Assembly (NCBI GenBank): GCA_948567375.1
Contig: OX419755.1
Span: forward strand, 69,196,944 to 69,260,943
Length of the DNA stretch: 64,000 nucleotides
Source: Lunularia cruciata
Lineage: Eukaryota > Streptophyta > Marchantiopsida > Lunulariales > Lunulariaceae
Reading direction: 5' to 3'
Shown here piece after piece: positions 1 through 10,133 of this stretch. The translations under genes and the position numbers were made by a program. Under the pieces are notes generated by a model, which ran no database searches, was not told the DNA's origin, and saw only the letters and a list, made by a program, of their open reading frames with translations. Position 1 is the stretch's first letter; each line of letters starts with the position of its first letter.

Positions 1-38
1 ATGAGAAGGGAGAGTGCTCAAACTCCAAGGGTCTTAAT

Positions 39-3000
39 TTGGAGCTTTTGGCACAAGAGAAGAAGAGAGCTCGTTTTGCAGAGGATGTTCACTCTTCTCA
101 AGGATTTACTTCAAGCAAGGATACTCCTATGTCTACTAGGAGCACTCGCACCTCAACACCATCAACAACAAAGACTCCAAGGAAGAAGTTGGGGATGGAG
201 GACTTCTTGATCTCCAAGCAACAATGGAACTACAATGTGTTGGAGGATGTTGGTAGTCACAAGGCTAACATCACAGTGGGCCAATTAATTGCTTTGAACC
301 CTACCTTGAGAAAGGAGCTTAGAGGTGGTTTGAGTTCTACAAGGAGCAAGAAGAAGAAGAAGAAGGCAAAAGTTCCAATATCAATGGGGGTGGTGGATGC
401 CAAGCCAGCACCATGGGAAGCTTGTGAATATGCCTCCAAGATTGATGTGAGAGTGAATGGTCACAACATCAAGGATGCATTGGTTGATGGAGGATCAGCA
501 GTGAATGCCATGTCAGAAAGGTTGATGAAGAAGTTGGGTATGATACCCTCAAGAGCTTCAACATTTGTGGTGAGCATGGCAAACAAGCAACAAGTTTGAC
601 CAGTAGGAGTGATGGATAAGGTGGTAGTTTCAGTTATGGGAGTTCAAAATCTCATGACTTTCCAAGTCTTGAAGGATTCAAGCTATGACTTACTTCTTGG
701 GAGGCCATGGTTGAGAGCAGCACGCACAACTGATCGATGGCACAAAGGGTACTTAAGGATTGGGCCATCAAACCATAGAGTCACTGTTCCTGTGACTAAC
801 ACCACCAACACTTCACATTCAGATACCCCATCTTCTGATTATTGGGAATCTGATTCTGAAGGAGGAGCTTCAGGTGTGGACACAAGCATGGAAGAGGAGA
901 CTTCCACGGAGGAGGATGAATCTGAATCTGATTCAGATGTGTATCCTTTGTGTGCTATGGATTTTGCACCTAAGCCAAAGGTTTTGAAGGACCCAAATAA
1001 ATCACCATTGACACTTGAGGAGGTAGAGAGAAGGTTATCTACCCTCAAGTATGGCCCAAATGTTACCAAGGAGGAGAAGGTGAGATTTGAGGAGATTTTC
1101 CGCAAGTTCATCCATGTGTTTGCTTTTAGTTACAAGGATTTGAAGGAAGTCACCTTGGAGGAGCACAAGATAGAGGTGGAGTCACATGCAAGACCAATCC
1201 GCCAAAAGCAACGTCGCATTAGCCCACCAATATCTTTGGTTGTGAAGGAGGAGATTGATAAGCTCAAGGAGGCTGGATTTATCTTTGAGGTGGAGAATTC
1301 AGAATGGGTGTCTCCAATTGTCATTGTGAAGAAAAAGAATGGCAAGCTTCGGGTATGTGTGGATTACAAGAAGCTCAATGCTGTTACCAAGAAGGACTAC
1401 TACCCATTGCCATTCATTGATGAGATCTTGGAGGAGGTTGCAGGTCATGAGAGGTACAGTTTTGGAGATGGTTATAGTGGATATAACCAAATCAAGATTG
1501 CACCAGAGCATCAACAACTCACCACATTCACCACACCTTGGGGAACTTACGCTTTCAAGGTCATGCCTTTTGGGCTTTGCAATGCTCCAGCCACATTCCA
1601 ACGGTTCATGAACAAGGTATTTGAACCTTTCATTGGGAAATTTGTGAGAGATTTCATTGATGACTTATGTGTCTATGGGAGCAAGGAGGAGCACTTTGAG
1701 CACCTAATCAAAGTCTTGCAACGCTTGGATGAGGCAAATGCATCACTCAACCCAGAGAAGTGCATTTTTGGATGTGAAGAAGGTCTACTTTTGGGGCACA
1801 TCATCTCCAAGGATGGAATAGCAGTTGATCCTGAGAAGGTGAGGAAAATCTCAGACCTTCCATTCCCTTCAAGCTTGACAAAGTTACGCCAATTCTTGGG
1901 AATGGTTGGGTACTATAGGAGGTTCATCTTCTCATTTTCCAACAAGGCTTATGCATTGACCATCTACATGAAGAAGGGTGTAGATTACATGGTGATTTTG
2001 GAAGACAAGGAGGCTCTCAAAGCTTTTGAGGAGCTCAAGCAATCCCTTGTTGTAGCTCCAATTCTTGCTAAACCTGATTGGAGTAAGCCTTTCATCCTCT
2101 ACACTGATGCTTCTAATGTAGCTATAGGATGCACTCTTAGTCAATTAGACCAAGATGGGCATGATCATCCAATAGCTTATGCTAGTAGGCAGATGGTTTC
2201 AGCAGAGAAGAACTACTCTGTCACAGAGAGAGAAGGGTTGGCAGTGATCTTTGGTCTCAAGAAGTTTAGACACTACTTGATTGGAGGGAAAGCCACAATT
2301 GTCACAGATCACAAGGCTTTGAAGTACATCTTCAACAAGCCTAATGTTGAAGGGAGACTAGCAAGGTGGATGATTCTCTTGTCTGAGTATGACTACACAA
2401 TTGAGGATAGGCCAGGAAAGAAACATGCAAATGCTGATTTGTTATCTAGAGCCTATGATCATGATGGAGATGAGCTTGTAGATGATTCCTTCCCGGATGA
2501 GGAGCTCATGACAATCTCAGTCACTCAAGAGGTTCCAATGGAGTACAAGGAGATTGTGGATTTTGTGACAAGAGGTAACTATCCCGAAGGGATGCATGCT
2601 AGGGAGAGGAAGGCCCTTGCAGCAAGATCTAGACCTTACACAATGGTGGATGATATTCTTTTTCACCAAGGAGCAGATGGTCTACTTCGAAGAGCAGTGG
2701 GTAAGGAAGAGTCTATCCTACTCATAAAGGAGTTTCATGAAGGTTTAGTATGTGGAGGACACTTTGCAGGAAAGGTGACTGCTTTCAAGATTCTAGATGC
2801 AGGTTACCATTGGAGAGGGATTTTCAAGGATTGTCTTGATTATTGCAAAACTTGTCATGTTTGTCAAGCTTTTGCTAGAAAGTCTACATCCACTCCACCA
2901 CTTAGATCAATTCCATTGCTAGGACCCTTTGAGAAGTGGGGAATTGATTTTGTAGGACCTCTCAATAGAACCCCAAGGAACAATCGGTACATTGTGGTAG

Positions 3001-3423
3001 TTACTGATTACCTTACCAAGTGGGTTGAGGCTAGACCATTGAGGGACAAGAATGAAGATGAAGTGGGTAGATTTCTTTATGAACGCATTATCACTAGGTT
3101 TGGATACCCTTTGGAGTTGGTTTCTGATAGAGGAGGAGAGTTTACAGGAAGCATTACTACAGCCATGCTACGACATTTCTCTATCACACATAGAGTAACT
3201 ACATCCTATAAGCCAAATTCCAATGGCTTGGCAGAGAGAACCAATCAGACCTTGTGCATGATGTTGGCCAAAGATGCAGAAATGGAGGGGGCTAAACATC
3301 ATTGGGACAAGAGGATTCATGCAGTTTTGTGGGAGTATAGGACAACCATGAAGACTTCCACTGGATATTCTCCATTCCAATTGGTGTATGGTATTGAGTC
3401 TACCTTACCTATTCACTTTGATC
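39..3423 (+). pseudogene. pol: Gypsy polyprotein of A: gag end, protease, RT, RNase H, integrase
   Basis: Reading frame 39-599 and 609-3423 is one frame broken by a single TGA at 597-599, which a C-to-T change in CGA would explain. The protease active site reads DGGSAVNAM near 480-505 (DGGS in place of the usual DTGS/DSGS). Reverse transcriptase has SPIVIVKKKNGKLRVCVDY near 1310-1370, PFGLCNAPATFQ near 1567-1600 and the catalytic box FIDD near 1653 (usually YVDD or YIDD). RNase H has LYTDAS near 2098 and TDHKAL near 2307. Integrase has the HHCC finger (CKTCHVCQ, about 2845-2868) and the D, D, E residues in GIDFVGP (about 2941), SDRGGEF (about 3125) and GLAERTNQ (about 3225). The frame is cut at 3423 by a solo LTR and resumes at 4116. 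The catalytic residues are all present, so apart from the stop and the LTR the protein looks recently functional. Confidence 0.9.
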
Positions 3424-4115
3424 TGTAACACCCATTTGTGCATGTGTGTGGTATTGTGATATTTAGCTTGGTATTACAAGTACTTAAGAGATATTATTTA
3501 TATAGAGATAAAGGATGGTTCTATATTAGTCATGGTTAGCTTAAGTTAGTCATAGCTAAGATAGATGGGACCTTACTTTAGAGGAAGTAGAAAAGATGAG
3601 CACCACTATTTTGGATTTTAGTGTGTTGACTTGGTATTATTCCTAGGTGTTTGGCTTTGGGGAAAGAGTTGAGAACTCTTGGGCCCGCAAGCCTTTTTGT
3701 TTTGGATTCTTCTTTAGTCCAAGGATAGCCCATGTGAAGGAATCCTTGCTTTAGTGGTTGGGTCAAGATAAGACCACATGCTTAGGGGAATATGCCCATG
3801 TGAATGGATATTCCTTTCTACTTTTTGACTTTACTTGACTTTTAGTCTAGTAACTTGAGTTACTACGGTAATTAGTAACTTTGGTACGTAACTATTTCAC
3901 AAGTATATAAACAAGGAGTGAGGAGGTACTCATCATCCTTTCATTTGCAACTATCTCTCTCTCATTGAGTTCTCTAGTGAGCAATGTCTTGAGTCTTGGA
4001 GTGTTAGCCTTGGAGGAGTATGATGGAGTTGGGGTTCCTTGCCTTCTTAGTCCATGGTGCGCTACCATAATAGCCATCAGAGGTTCATCCTGAGTGAGAG
4101 ACAGGCCGGCTCACA
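3424..4115 (+). repeat. Solo LTR of the A/B family inside the integrase of A
   Basis: This is a 692-bp copy of the LTR at 4554-5245, with the same ends (TGTAACACCC to CTCACA). It is flanked by GATC at 3420-3423 and 4116-4119; both copies are followed by T, so the duplication is GATC with a TG-start LTR or GATCT with a GT-start LTR. Removing it restores the integrase frame. No internal element sequence remains, so this is the footprint of LTR-LTR recombination after an insertion of the family into its own relative. Confidence 0.92.
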
Positions 4116-4116
4116 G

Positions 4117-4505
4117 ATCTTCCTACCTTCAAAAGCATTCATAGGAGATTGAAGAAAGCACAAGGAAGTGATGCAGAGAAGTCAAGGAAGGATCAACTCA
4201 TGGAGTTGGAAGAGGCAAGAGCAGTTGCTATGGTTCGAGTGGAGCAAGCCCAAAGGAAACAAAAGGAGAGCTATGACAAGAGGCAAGGCAAGAAGAAGTT
4301 GGAGCCTTTCAAAGAAGGTGATTGGGTAATGTTGTTTGATTCCATTCGATTCAAGAGAGTACAAAAGAAGTTTTTGCCTAAGTACTTTGGACCTTTCATA
4401 GTAGAGAAGGTGTGGGGAAATTACACTTATGATCTCAAGGAGTTGGGAGGAAGACACTTTGATAGGATTAACCATGATAAGTTGAAGATGTACCATAGAA
4501 GGTAG
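4117..4505 (+). pseudogene. C-terminal part of the A integrase
   Basis: This piece continues the polyprotein after the solo LTR. It contains the basic, Glu/Lys-rich helical stretch (EEARAVAMVRVEQAQRKQKE) and the family-typical FKEGDWVMLFDS and KKFLPKYFGPFIVEKV segments, which correspond to the integrase tail that binds DNA. It ends with a normal stop just before the polypurine tract. No chromodomain is seen. Confidence 0.85.
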
Positions 4506-4553
4506 AGAGACCTTCACTTTGAGGACAAAGTGAAAACTTAGTCCGGGGGTAAA

Positions 4554-5245
4554 TGTAACACCCATTTGTGCATGTGTGTGGTATTGTGATATTTAGCTTG
4601 GTATTACAAGTACTTAAGAGATATTATTTATATAGAGACAAAGGATGGTTCTATATTAGTCATGGTTAGCTAAAGTTAGTCATAGCTAAGATAGATGGGA
4701 CCTTACTTTAGAGGAAGTAGAAAAGATGAGCACCACTATTTTGGATTTTAGTGTGTTGACTTGGTATTATTCCTAGGTGTTTGGCTTTGGGGAAAGAGTT
4801 GAGAACTCTTGGGCCCGCAAGCCTTTTTGTTTTGGATTCTTCTTTAGTCCAAGGATAGCCCATGTGAAGGAATCCTTGCTTTAGTGGTTGGGTCAAGATA
4901 AGACCACATGCTTAGGGGAATATGCCCATGTGAATGGATATTCCTTTCTACTTTTTGACTTTACTTGACTTTTAGTCTAGTAACTTGAGTTACTACGGTA
5001 ATTAGTAACTTTGGTACGTAACTATTTCACAAGTATATAAACAAGGAGTGAGGAGGTACTCAACATCCTTTCATTTGCAACTATCTCTCTCTCATTGAGT
5101 TCTCTAGTGAGCAATGTCTTGAGTCTTGGAGTGTTAGCCTTGGAGGAGTATGATGGAGTTGGGGTTCCTTGCCTTCTTAGTCCATGGTGCGCTACCATAA
5201 TAGCCATCAGAGGTTCATCCTGAGTGAGAGACAGGCCGGCTCACA
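4554..5245 (+). repeat. 3' LTR of element A
   Basis: This 692-bp LTR starts directly after the polypurine tract. It carries a TATA-like ATATAAACAAGG near 5034-5045. It differs from the solo LTR at 3424-4115 at only a few bases (for example agagacaaagg against agagataaagg, and tcaacatcc against tcatcatcc). Confidence 0.92.
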
Positions 5246-5451
5246 GTACAAGATGTACAAAATCACCTCAAAGACATCATAATGAACTACAGGGTATACA
5301 AATGGATCTTGGTTCTCTAACATAAGTTCAGCCCTCTCCTCTCCTAATGTTCTCTCCAAGTGAGCTCTCATAGCCTCCTTCTGCCTAATGTAGAATTGGA
5401 CGCGGAACATTATTTTGCCTTCTAGAGAGGTCTCGGCAACGGAACCAAAAA
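5246..5451 (-). mobile_element. Leader and gag start of minus-strand element B
   Basis: Read on the minus strand, the LTR end at 5452 is followed by TTTTTGGTTCCGTTGCCGAGACC. This resembles the TGGCGCCGTTGCCGG primer-binding site (tRNA-Asp type) of many plant Gypsy elements, with substitutions. An open frame then starts at an ATG near 5410 (MFRVQFYIRQKEAMRAHLER), probably the gag N-terminus. It is cut after about 50 codons by the junction with the A LTR. The 206 bases separate two inverted LTRs. Confidence 0.65.
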
Positions 5452-6143
5452 TGTGAGCCGGCCTGTCTCTCACTCAGGATGAACCTCTGATGGCTATTAT
5501 GCTAGCGCATCATGGACTAAGAAGGCAAGGAACCCCAACTCCATCATACTCCTCCAAAGCTAACACTCCAAGACTCAAGACATTGCTCACTAGAGAACTC
5601 AATGAGAGAGAGATAGTTGCAAATGAAAGGATGATGAGTACCTCCTCACCCCTTGTTTATATAGTGGTGAAATAGTTACGTACCAAAGTTGCTAATTACC
5701 GTAGTAACTCAAGTTACTAGACTAAAAGTCAAGTAAAGTCAAAAAGTAGAAAGGAATATCCATTCACATGGGCATATTCCCCTAAGCATGTGATCTTATC
5801 TTGACCCAACCACTAAGTCAAGGATTCCTTCACATGGGCTATCCTTGGACTAAAGAAGAATCCAAAACAAAAAGGTTTGCGGGCCCAAGAGTTCTCAACT
5901 CTTTCCTCAAAGCCAAACACCTAGGAGTAATACCAAGTCAACACACTAAAATCCAAAATAGTGGTGCTTATCTTTTCTACTTCCTCTAAAGTAAGGTCCC
6001 CTCTATCTTAGCTATGACTAACTTTAGCTAACCATGACTAATATAGAACCATCCTTTATCTCTATATAAATAATATCTCTTAAGTACTTGTAATACCAAG
6101 CTAAATATCACAATACCACACACATGCACAAATGGGTGTTACA
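5452..6143 (-). repeat. 5' LTR of element B (inverted relative to A)
   Basis: This is an inverted copy of the A LTR with the same 692-bp length, somewhat more diverged. Its outer end (TGTAACACCC on the minus strand) abuts E' at 6144, within the E' open frame, so B inserted into E'. Confidence 0.9.
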
Positions 6144-6928
6144 GTCCATCAAGCCGGATTGCCTCTCTTCCCCTCCACTTTGGGACACTCCTCACAATTA
6201 CTGGCAGCAATTTCTGCCATCACTCCCGGGAAACTAAAATTCCAATTCCAGGCTAAAAAGGTGATACAAAGTCTAACCAAGACTTCGATCCTCACTACTA
6301 CGTCTACCCTTTGAATTGCAAAACCTCTCACTACCAGCGCGTTGGCCACCTTCTTTGCCATGATTTGTTCCCTCGTTCTACGCTGTTGGAAGATCAGCCC
6401 CTCTCTTGGATGAGACACTCTAACTCCCTCAGGGTTTTGGAAAATTTCACTCTCTATGGGCTTCCGGACACGCATTCCTGCATGATGACTACTCAGAGGA
6501 ATTGGAAATTTACTCAGCAAATTCAACTTCCCTCTGTGCATTTGCAATTTTATATTGCCCCAAATTTGCAGTCATTCTTTAGTCAATTTTGTCTGTGAGT
6601 TTCTCCCTTCTGCGTGCTCTCTCGGTCACTGTCAAGACATGCTTCTTCTGCCCCCGCCGTTTCTTGAAATGTACTTTCTTGCCACGTACTGAGGTTGTTA
6701 AACGGTCTTCATCATTCCTGCATTTTCCAACCCGAAGACGATGATCTTTGGCCTGCTTCTGGCATCCACCTCTTTCGAGTACCTCCATCATCGGATCCGA
6801 TGTCAGCTTCTTTGGCTTTCCTCCGAAGTTACTTTCACCTCTTTGTTGTTTGCAATTCAACTTTTTTGTGCTTACTTCATCTCTTAAACACTACTAACCA
6901 TAAAAAAACAAAAAATGTGGGTACCACA
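6144..6928 (-). mobile_element. E-family element fragment (E')
   Basis: On the minus strand this segment begins TGTGGTACCCACATTTTTTG. That matches the left end of element E at 27113 (TGTGGTGGCCACATTTTTTTG), and the segment follows E through its leader. It contains an open frame (about 6547 to 6149) with ITFLAWNWNFSFPG and EGKRGNPA, close to ITFLAWNWNVSFPG and EGKRGNPARW in E. An upstream basic frame (6860-6579) lies in the equivalent leader region. The E' copy is interrupted at 6144 by element B in the coding region; the rest is outside the window. It inserted into C1, whose sequence resumes at 6929. Confidence 0.75.
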
Positions 6929-7031
6929 CAACACCATCATGTCCTTCTAACACAAGGACTCCAGATGGAAAAACCTTGCGCACTCTCAAGATAGTGCGGC
7001 CTATAGAAACATCAAGTGTCGTCGATGCTAT

Positions 7032-7860
7032 CTACTGTAGATATACATAGTCGCTTGGATGAAATCGAGGGATCGAGGGTCTATAACCTCCTCCTTGAAT
7101 GGTAGCATAGCATAAAGTATCTCTATGCTGAGCAATTGCCAAGTTCTCAAAGGCCATCGACATCACTCTCTGAAAGATCTCTTCCCGCTGAGAATATGCA
7201 CTCATCCATACATCGGGGTCATCCAAGTCCAAAACTACAGTAGCATCTCGACGAATGGCTGCAAGTAAATCTGGATCTCGTCCATAAAGTAGAAAGTATG
7301 GAGAGAAGGATGCTAAGGAGGCTTGCCGGCTGAACCAATAGCCCATGGCCAACCAAGGTAATTAGAGATCTCAATCTCCCAAGTGGCCTCTCTGCAAACC
7401 ATACTTTTGCAATCCTCTCTTCACCATCTGAACCACTCTCTCTACTAATCCATCTGCCTCAAGGTGATCTTGAGATGTAGTATGATGATCAATCAAAGCC
7501 TTGTCACACAAGACCTGAAACTCCCCCAAGAACTCTGTACCCTGATCAGTCAAAACCTCAGCTGGTGCACCAAAATGACTAAGAACTCAATCCAGGAACA
7601 AGTAAGTTGTCCCTTCACTAGACTTGTCAGGAAGTGCCACCAACTCAATCCACTTGGAGAAGTGCTCCACCATCACCAAAACATACAGATGATGTCTCAC
7701 AGTCAGTGGTAAAGGTCCGGCAAAGTCCAAACTCCAACGGTAACCCAGTCCCATGATAGGTAATGGGTGTAACTGTGGCGTAGGAGCATTAAATGATGCT
7801 CTAACTCGGTCACAAACCACACATTTGGCAACAAACTGCTGTACCTCGGTCTGCATACTA
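7032..7860 (-). pseudogene. C1 integrase
   Basis: Minus-strand segments give the HHCC finger end (FVAKCVVCDRVRASFN, near 7810-7850), the core start GYRWSLDFAGPLPL near 7720-7760, VLVMVEHFSKWIELVALPDK, MTDQGTEFLGEF near 7520-7553 and HTTSQDHLEADGLVER near 7440-7490. These correspond to the D, D and E regions; the last is close to the usual PQ(T)DG..ER signature. The C-terminal piece (SPYFLLYGRDPDL, near 7260-7300) follows. Small frameshifts separate the pieces. C1 ends soon after this, before the region that carries the possible PHD finger in C2. Confidence 0.85.
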
Positions 7861-7877
7861 TGCCACCAATAATGACT

Positions 7878-9700
7878 CTAGAGTAAGCTATATGTATGCT
7901 TTACTCCAAAATGTCCTAGCTCCTCATGAGCATGACGGACTAACTGTGGTCTCTGAGATGGAAGTGGTACTACTCGCACTCTACCATCCTCCCATACATG
8001 CAAAAGGTGTCTACCCTCCAATCTGAATCGTTTGGCTTGCTGAAGAACATGGTCTCTCTCCTTGGCCCCAATTGTGCCACCCACAACACCAGTGCAAAGA
8101 TAGTCCATCACTAAGACATCATCATGAATGTCTCGCTGAACTGTACCAATATCTTCACTCTCTGGATCTGTGACCTCAATAACTCCTCCTGTATGCGTTG
8201 AGAGAGATACCACCAAAGCCTTTGCAAATATACATAGAAAGGCCAATGCATGCCAACCTGGCACCATCTCCTCATCTGTTTCACCATGCCAACGTGCTCC
8301 GGTCTGATCCTGCTGGCTAGGACATGGGTTTCTACTCAACCCATTTGCATCACAGTTCACCACTCCAGGTCTGTGAACAACCGTGAAATCATACTCCTGT
8401 AAAATCAAAGCCCAGCATGCAAGCTTCCTTGAAAGCTTGTCGGACTCCATCAACCACTTCAGTGGCTGATGATCAGTGATGAGAGTGAAGGGGTTACCAA
8501 ATAGGTAACATTGGAAATGTGCTACTGCCCAAACTGCTGCCAAACACTCTCTCTCATATGAACTATACTTTGCCTCCGCTGAATTGTTGGAGCGACTAGC
8601 ATAGGCCACCACAAACTCCTTCCCCTCATCATCATGCTAGGTGAGCACTGCTCCAAGCCCCAACATACTCCAATCAGTGTGAACTTGAAATGGTTGTCCC
8701 TTGATCGGTCTCCTCAAAATAGGAGTAGATATCAACCTCTCCTTGAGCTCTACAAAAGCTCTCTCCTGCTCATCTCCCCAACACCACTCCTGTGTAAGCT
8801 TGGTCAGCTTTGTCAAGGCCTTGGCAATGGCACTAAATCCTCTAATATAGCGGCGATAGAAGTTTGCCAACCCAAGGAATGCTCGCACTCTGCTCACATC
8901 CATAGGCCAAGGAATACGTGCAATAGCCTCCACCTTGGTCTGCTGGACACCAAGTCCTCCATGGTAGATAGTGTGACCCAAATACTCAACCTGCTCATGG
9001 AAGAACCTACACTTCCCAGGATGTAATTTGAGTCCATGAGATCTCAACCTCTCAAACACCTCCAACAACTATCTCTCATGCTCCTCCACAGTAGTTCTAT
9101 AAACCAAAATGTCATCAATATAGCACCGAGCAAAATCCAATCCAGCTAGGATCCTATCCATGACCCTTTGGAACTCAGCAAAAGCATTCTTCAACCCAAA
9201 TGGTAAGAACCTCCACTGATATAACACATCCTTGCCGTGAGGATCAATAGCCCAAAATGTTGTCTTGGACTTATCCTCCTCCCTGATCGGAAACTGATGA
9301 TATCACGCTTGAAGATCCAAATTACTGAAGACCTTTGCATGCCCAATCGCATCAAAAATCTCCTCCGGTGTAGGCATGGCATACCAATCAGCCCTGGTCT
9401 GTTGGTTGATAGGACGGTAATCTCCACACATTTGCCTATCTATATAGTTGCCATGCATATCCTTCTTGGTTGGCATCATTGTCGCTAATGCATACTCTCC
9501 ATGTGAAATCTCCACCAAACCAGCCTCAAAAAGGTCACTACTCCGGCTTGGAATCAATGTCCTCTCTATATCACTATATCGATAAGGACGTTGGAAAACT
9601 GGTGTGTTGCTAGTTAGCTCAATCCGTATACCAGGTCCCTTCAGAGCACCCAAATCCTTCATACAAAAGGCAAAACAACTCGTGTGACTCCTCAAGAACC
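7878..9700 (-). pseudogene. C1 reverse transcriptase and RNase H
   Basis: From right to left on the minus strand: an RT start with VFQRPYRYSDIE, DYRPINQQTRADWYAMP and VFSNLDLQA (9695-9303), the palm region broken by frameshifts and stops, the YIDD box region near 9107-9125 (clearer in C2), LEVFERLRSHGLKLHPGKC (9068 onward), FLGLANFYRRYIRGFS, and RNase H with VHTDWS (near 8670), AYASRSNNSAEAKYSSYERE and LITDHQPLKWL (near 8470). The connection then leads to the integrase finger (HEELGHFGVKHT). The order and spacing are those of Gypsy pol. Confidence 0.88.
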
Positions 9701-9749
9701 TCCAAACCCTCCATCTTTCCTCTCCAGTAAGCTTGGGTCCAAGATCTGG

Positions 9750-10133
9750 CTCCCAAGTATCCTCTGTAACTATAGTAGGAGTGGAAGGCGTACTGACTGA
9801 CTCCTACATTGGGCCCTTGGGAGCAATAGTGCCATGCTCCCAACCACTAGAGGTCCCAACCTCTGTGTGAAAAACTCCCTCCACTCTGGCTGCAAGCTCC
9901 ACATGTCCTCTAGCTGCATCCCATGTGGACCAAGGGTGTAATCCAAGTAGCCCATGCTCACATGGATGGACTCCAAGTAGACCACTCTCCCTAGTAGCTA
10001 CTGGATGTGTCCCAAGAATACCATGTCCACTTGGTCCATCGCTCCCAACATATGCTTGAATTGTCTCGATAGGCACAAGGCTCACAAGTGTTTGAGTGGT
10101 GATGCCTATCAAGCGCATCGTACGCTGCTCTGC
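9750..10133 (-). other. C1 linker between methyltransferase and RT
   Basis: Open minus-strand sequence joins the end of the methyltransferase domain to the RT. It contains a repeated Gly/His-Pro pattern (ILGTHPVAT, LLGVHPCEHG, LLGLHPWSTW), roughly three units of a short tandem repeat. No known domain is recognised. The same linker occurs in C2 at about 22600-23021. It keeps the methyltransferase and pol in one polyprotein arrangement, with local frameshifts. Confidence 0.6.

Larger units (their letters stand above)
1..5245 (+). mobile_element. Ty3/Gypsy LTR retrotransposon A (5' part outside window)
   Basis: One plus-strand polyprotein frame with protease, reverse transcriptase, RNase H and integrase is followed by a polypurine tract (about 4540-4553, containing CCGGGGGTAAA) and a 3' LTR at 4554-5245 that starts TGTAACACCC and ends CTCACA. 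The 5' LTR and gag start lie left of the window. The element is young: the frame has only one internal stop, and an LTR of the same family inserted at 3424 differs from its own LTR at only a few positions. To the right it abuts the leader of a minus-strand relative (B), so A most likely inserted into B; GTACA at 5246-5250 would be the right-hand target-site copy. The domain order PR-RT-RH-IN is that of Gypsy. No chromodomain is visible after the integrase. Confidence 0.9.

Noticed and set aside
39-599. Frameshift between the first and second open frames of element A
   Set aside because: Both are in the same frame; only a TGA at 597-599 separates them, so it is a nonsense change and not a frameshift.
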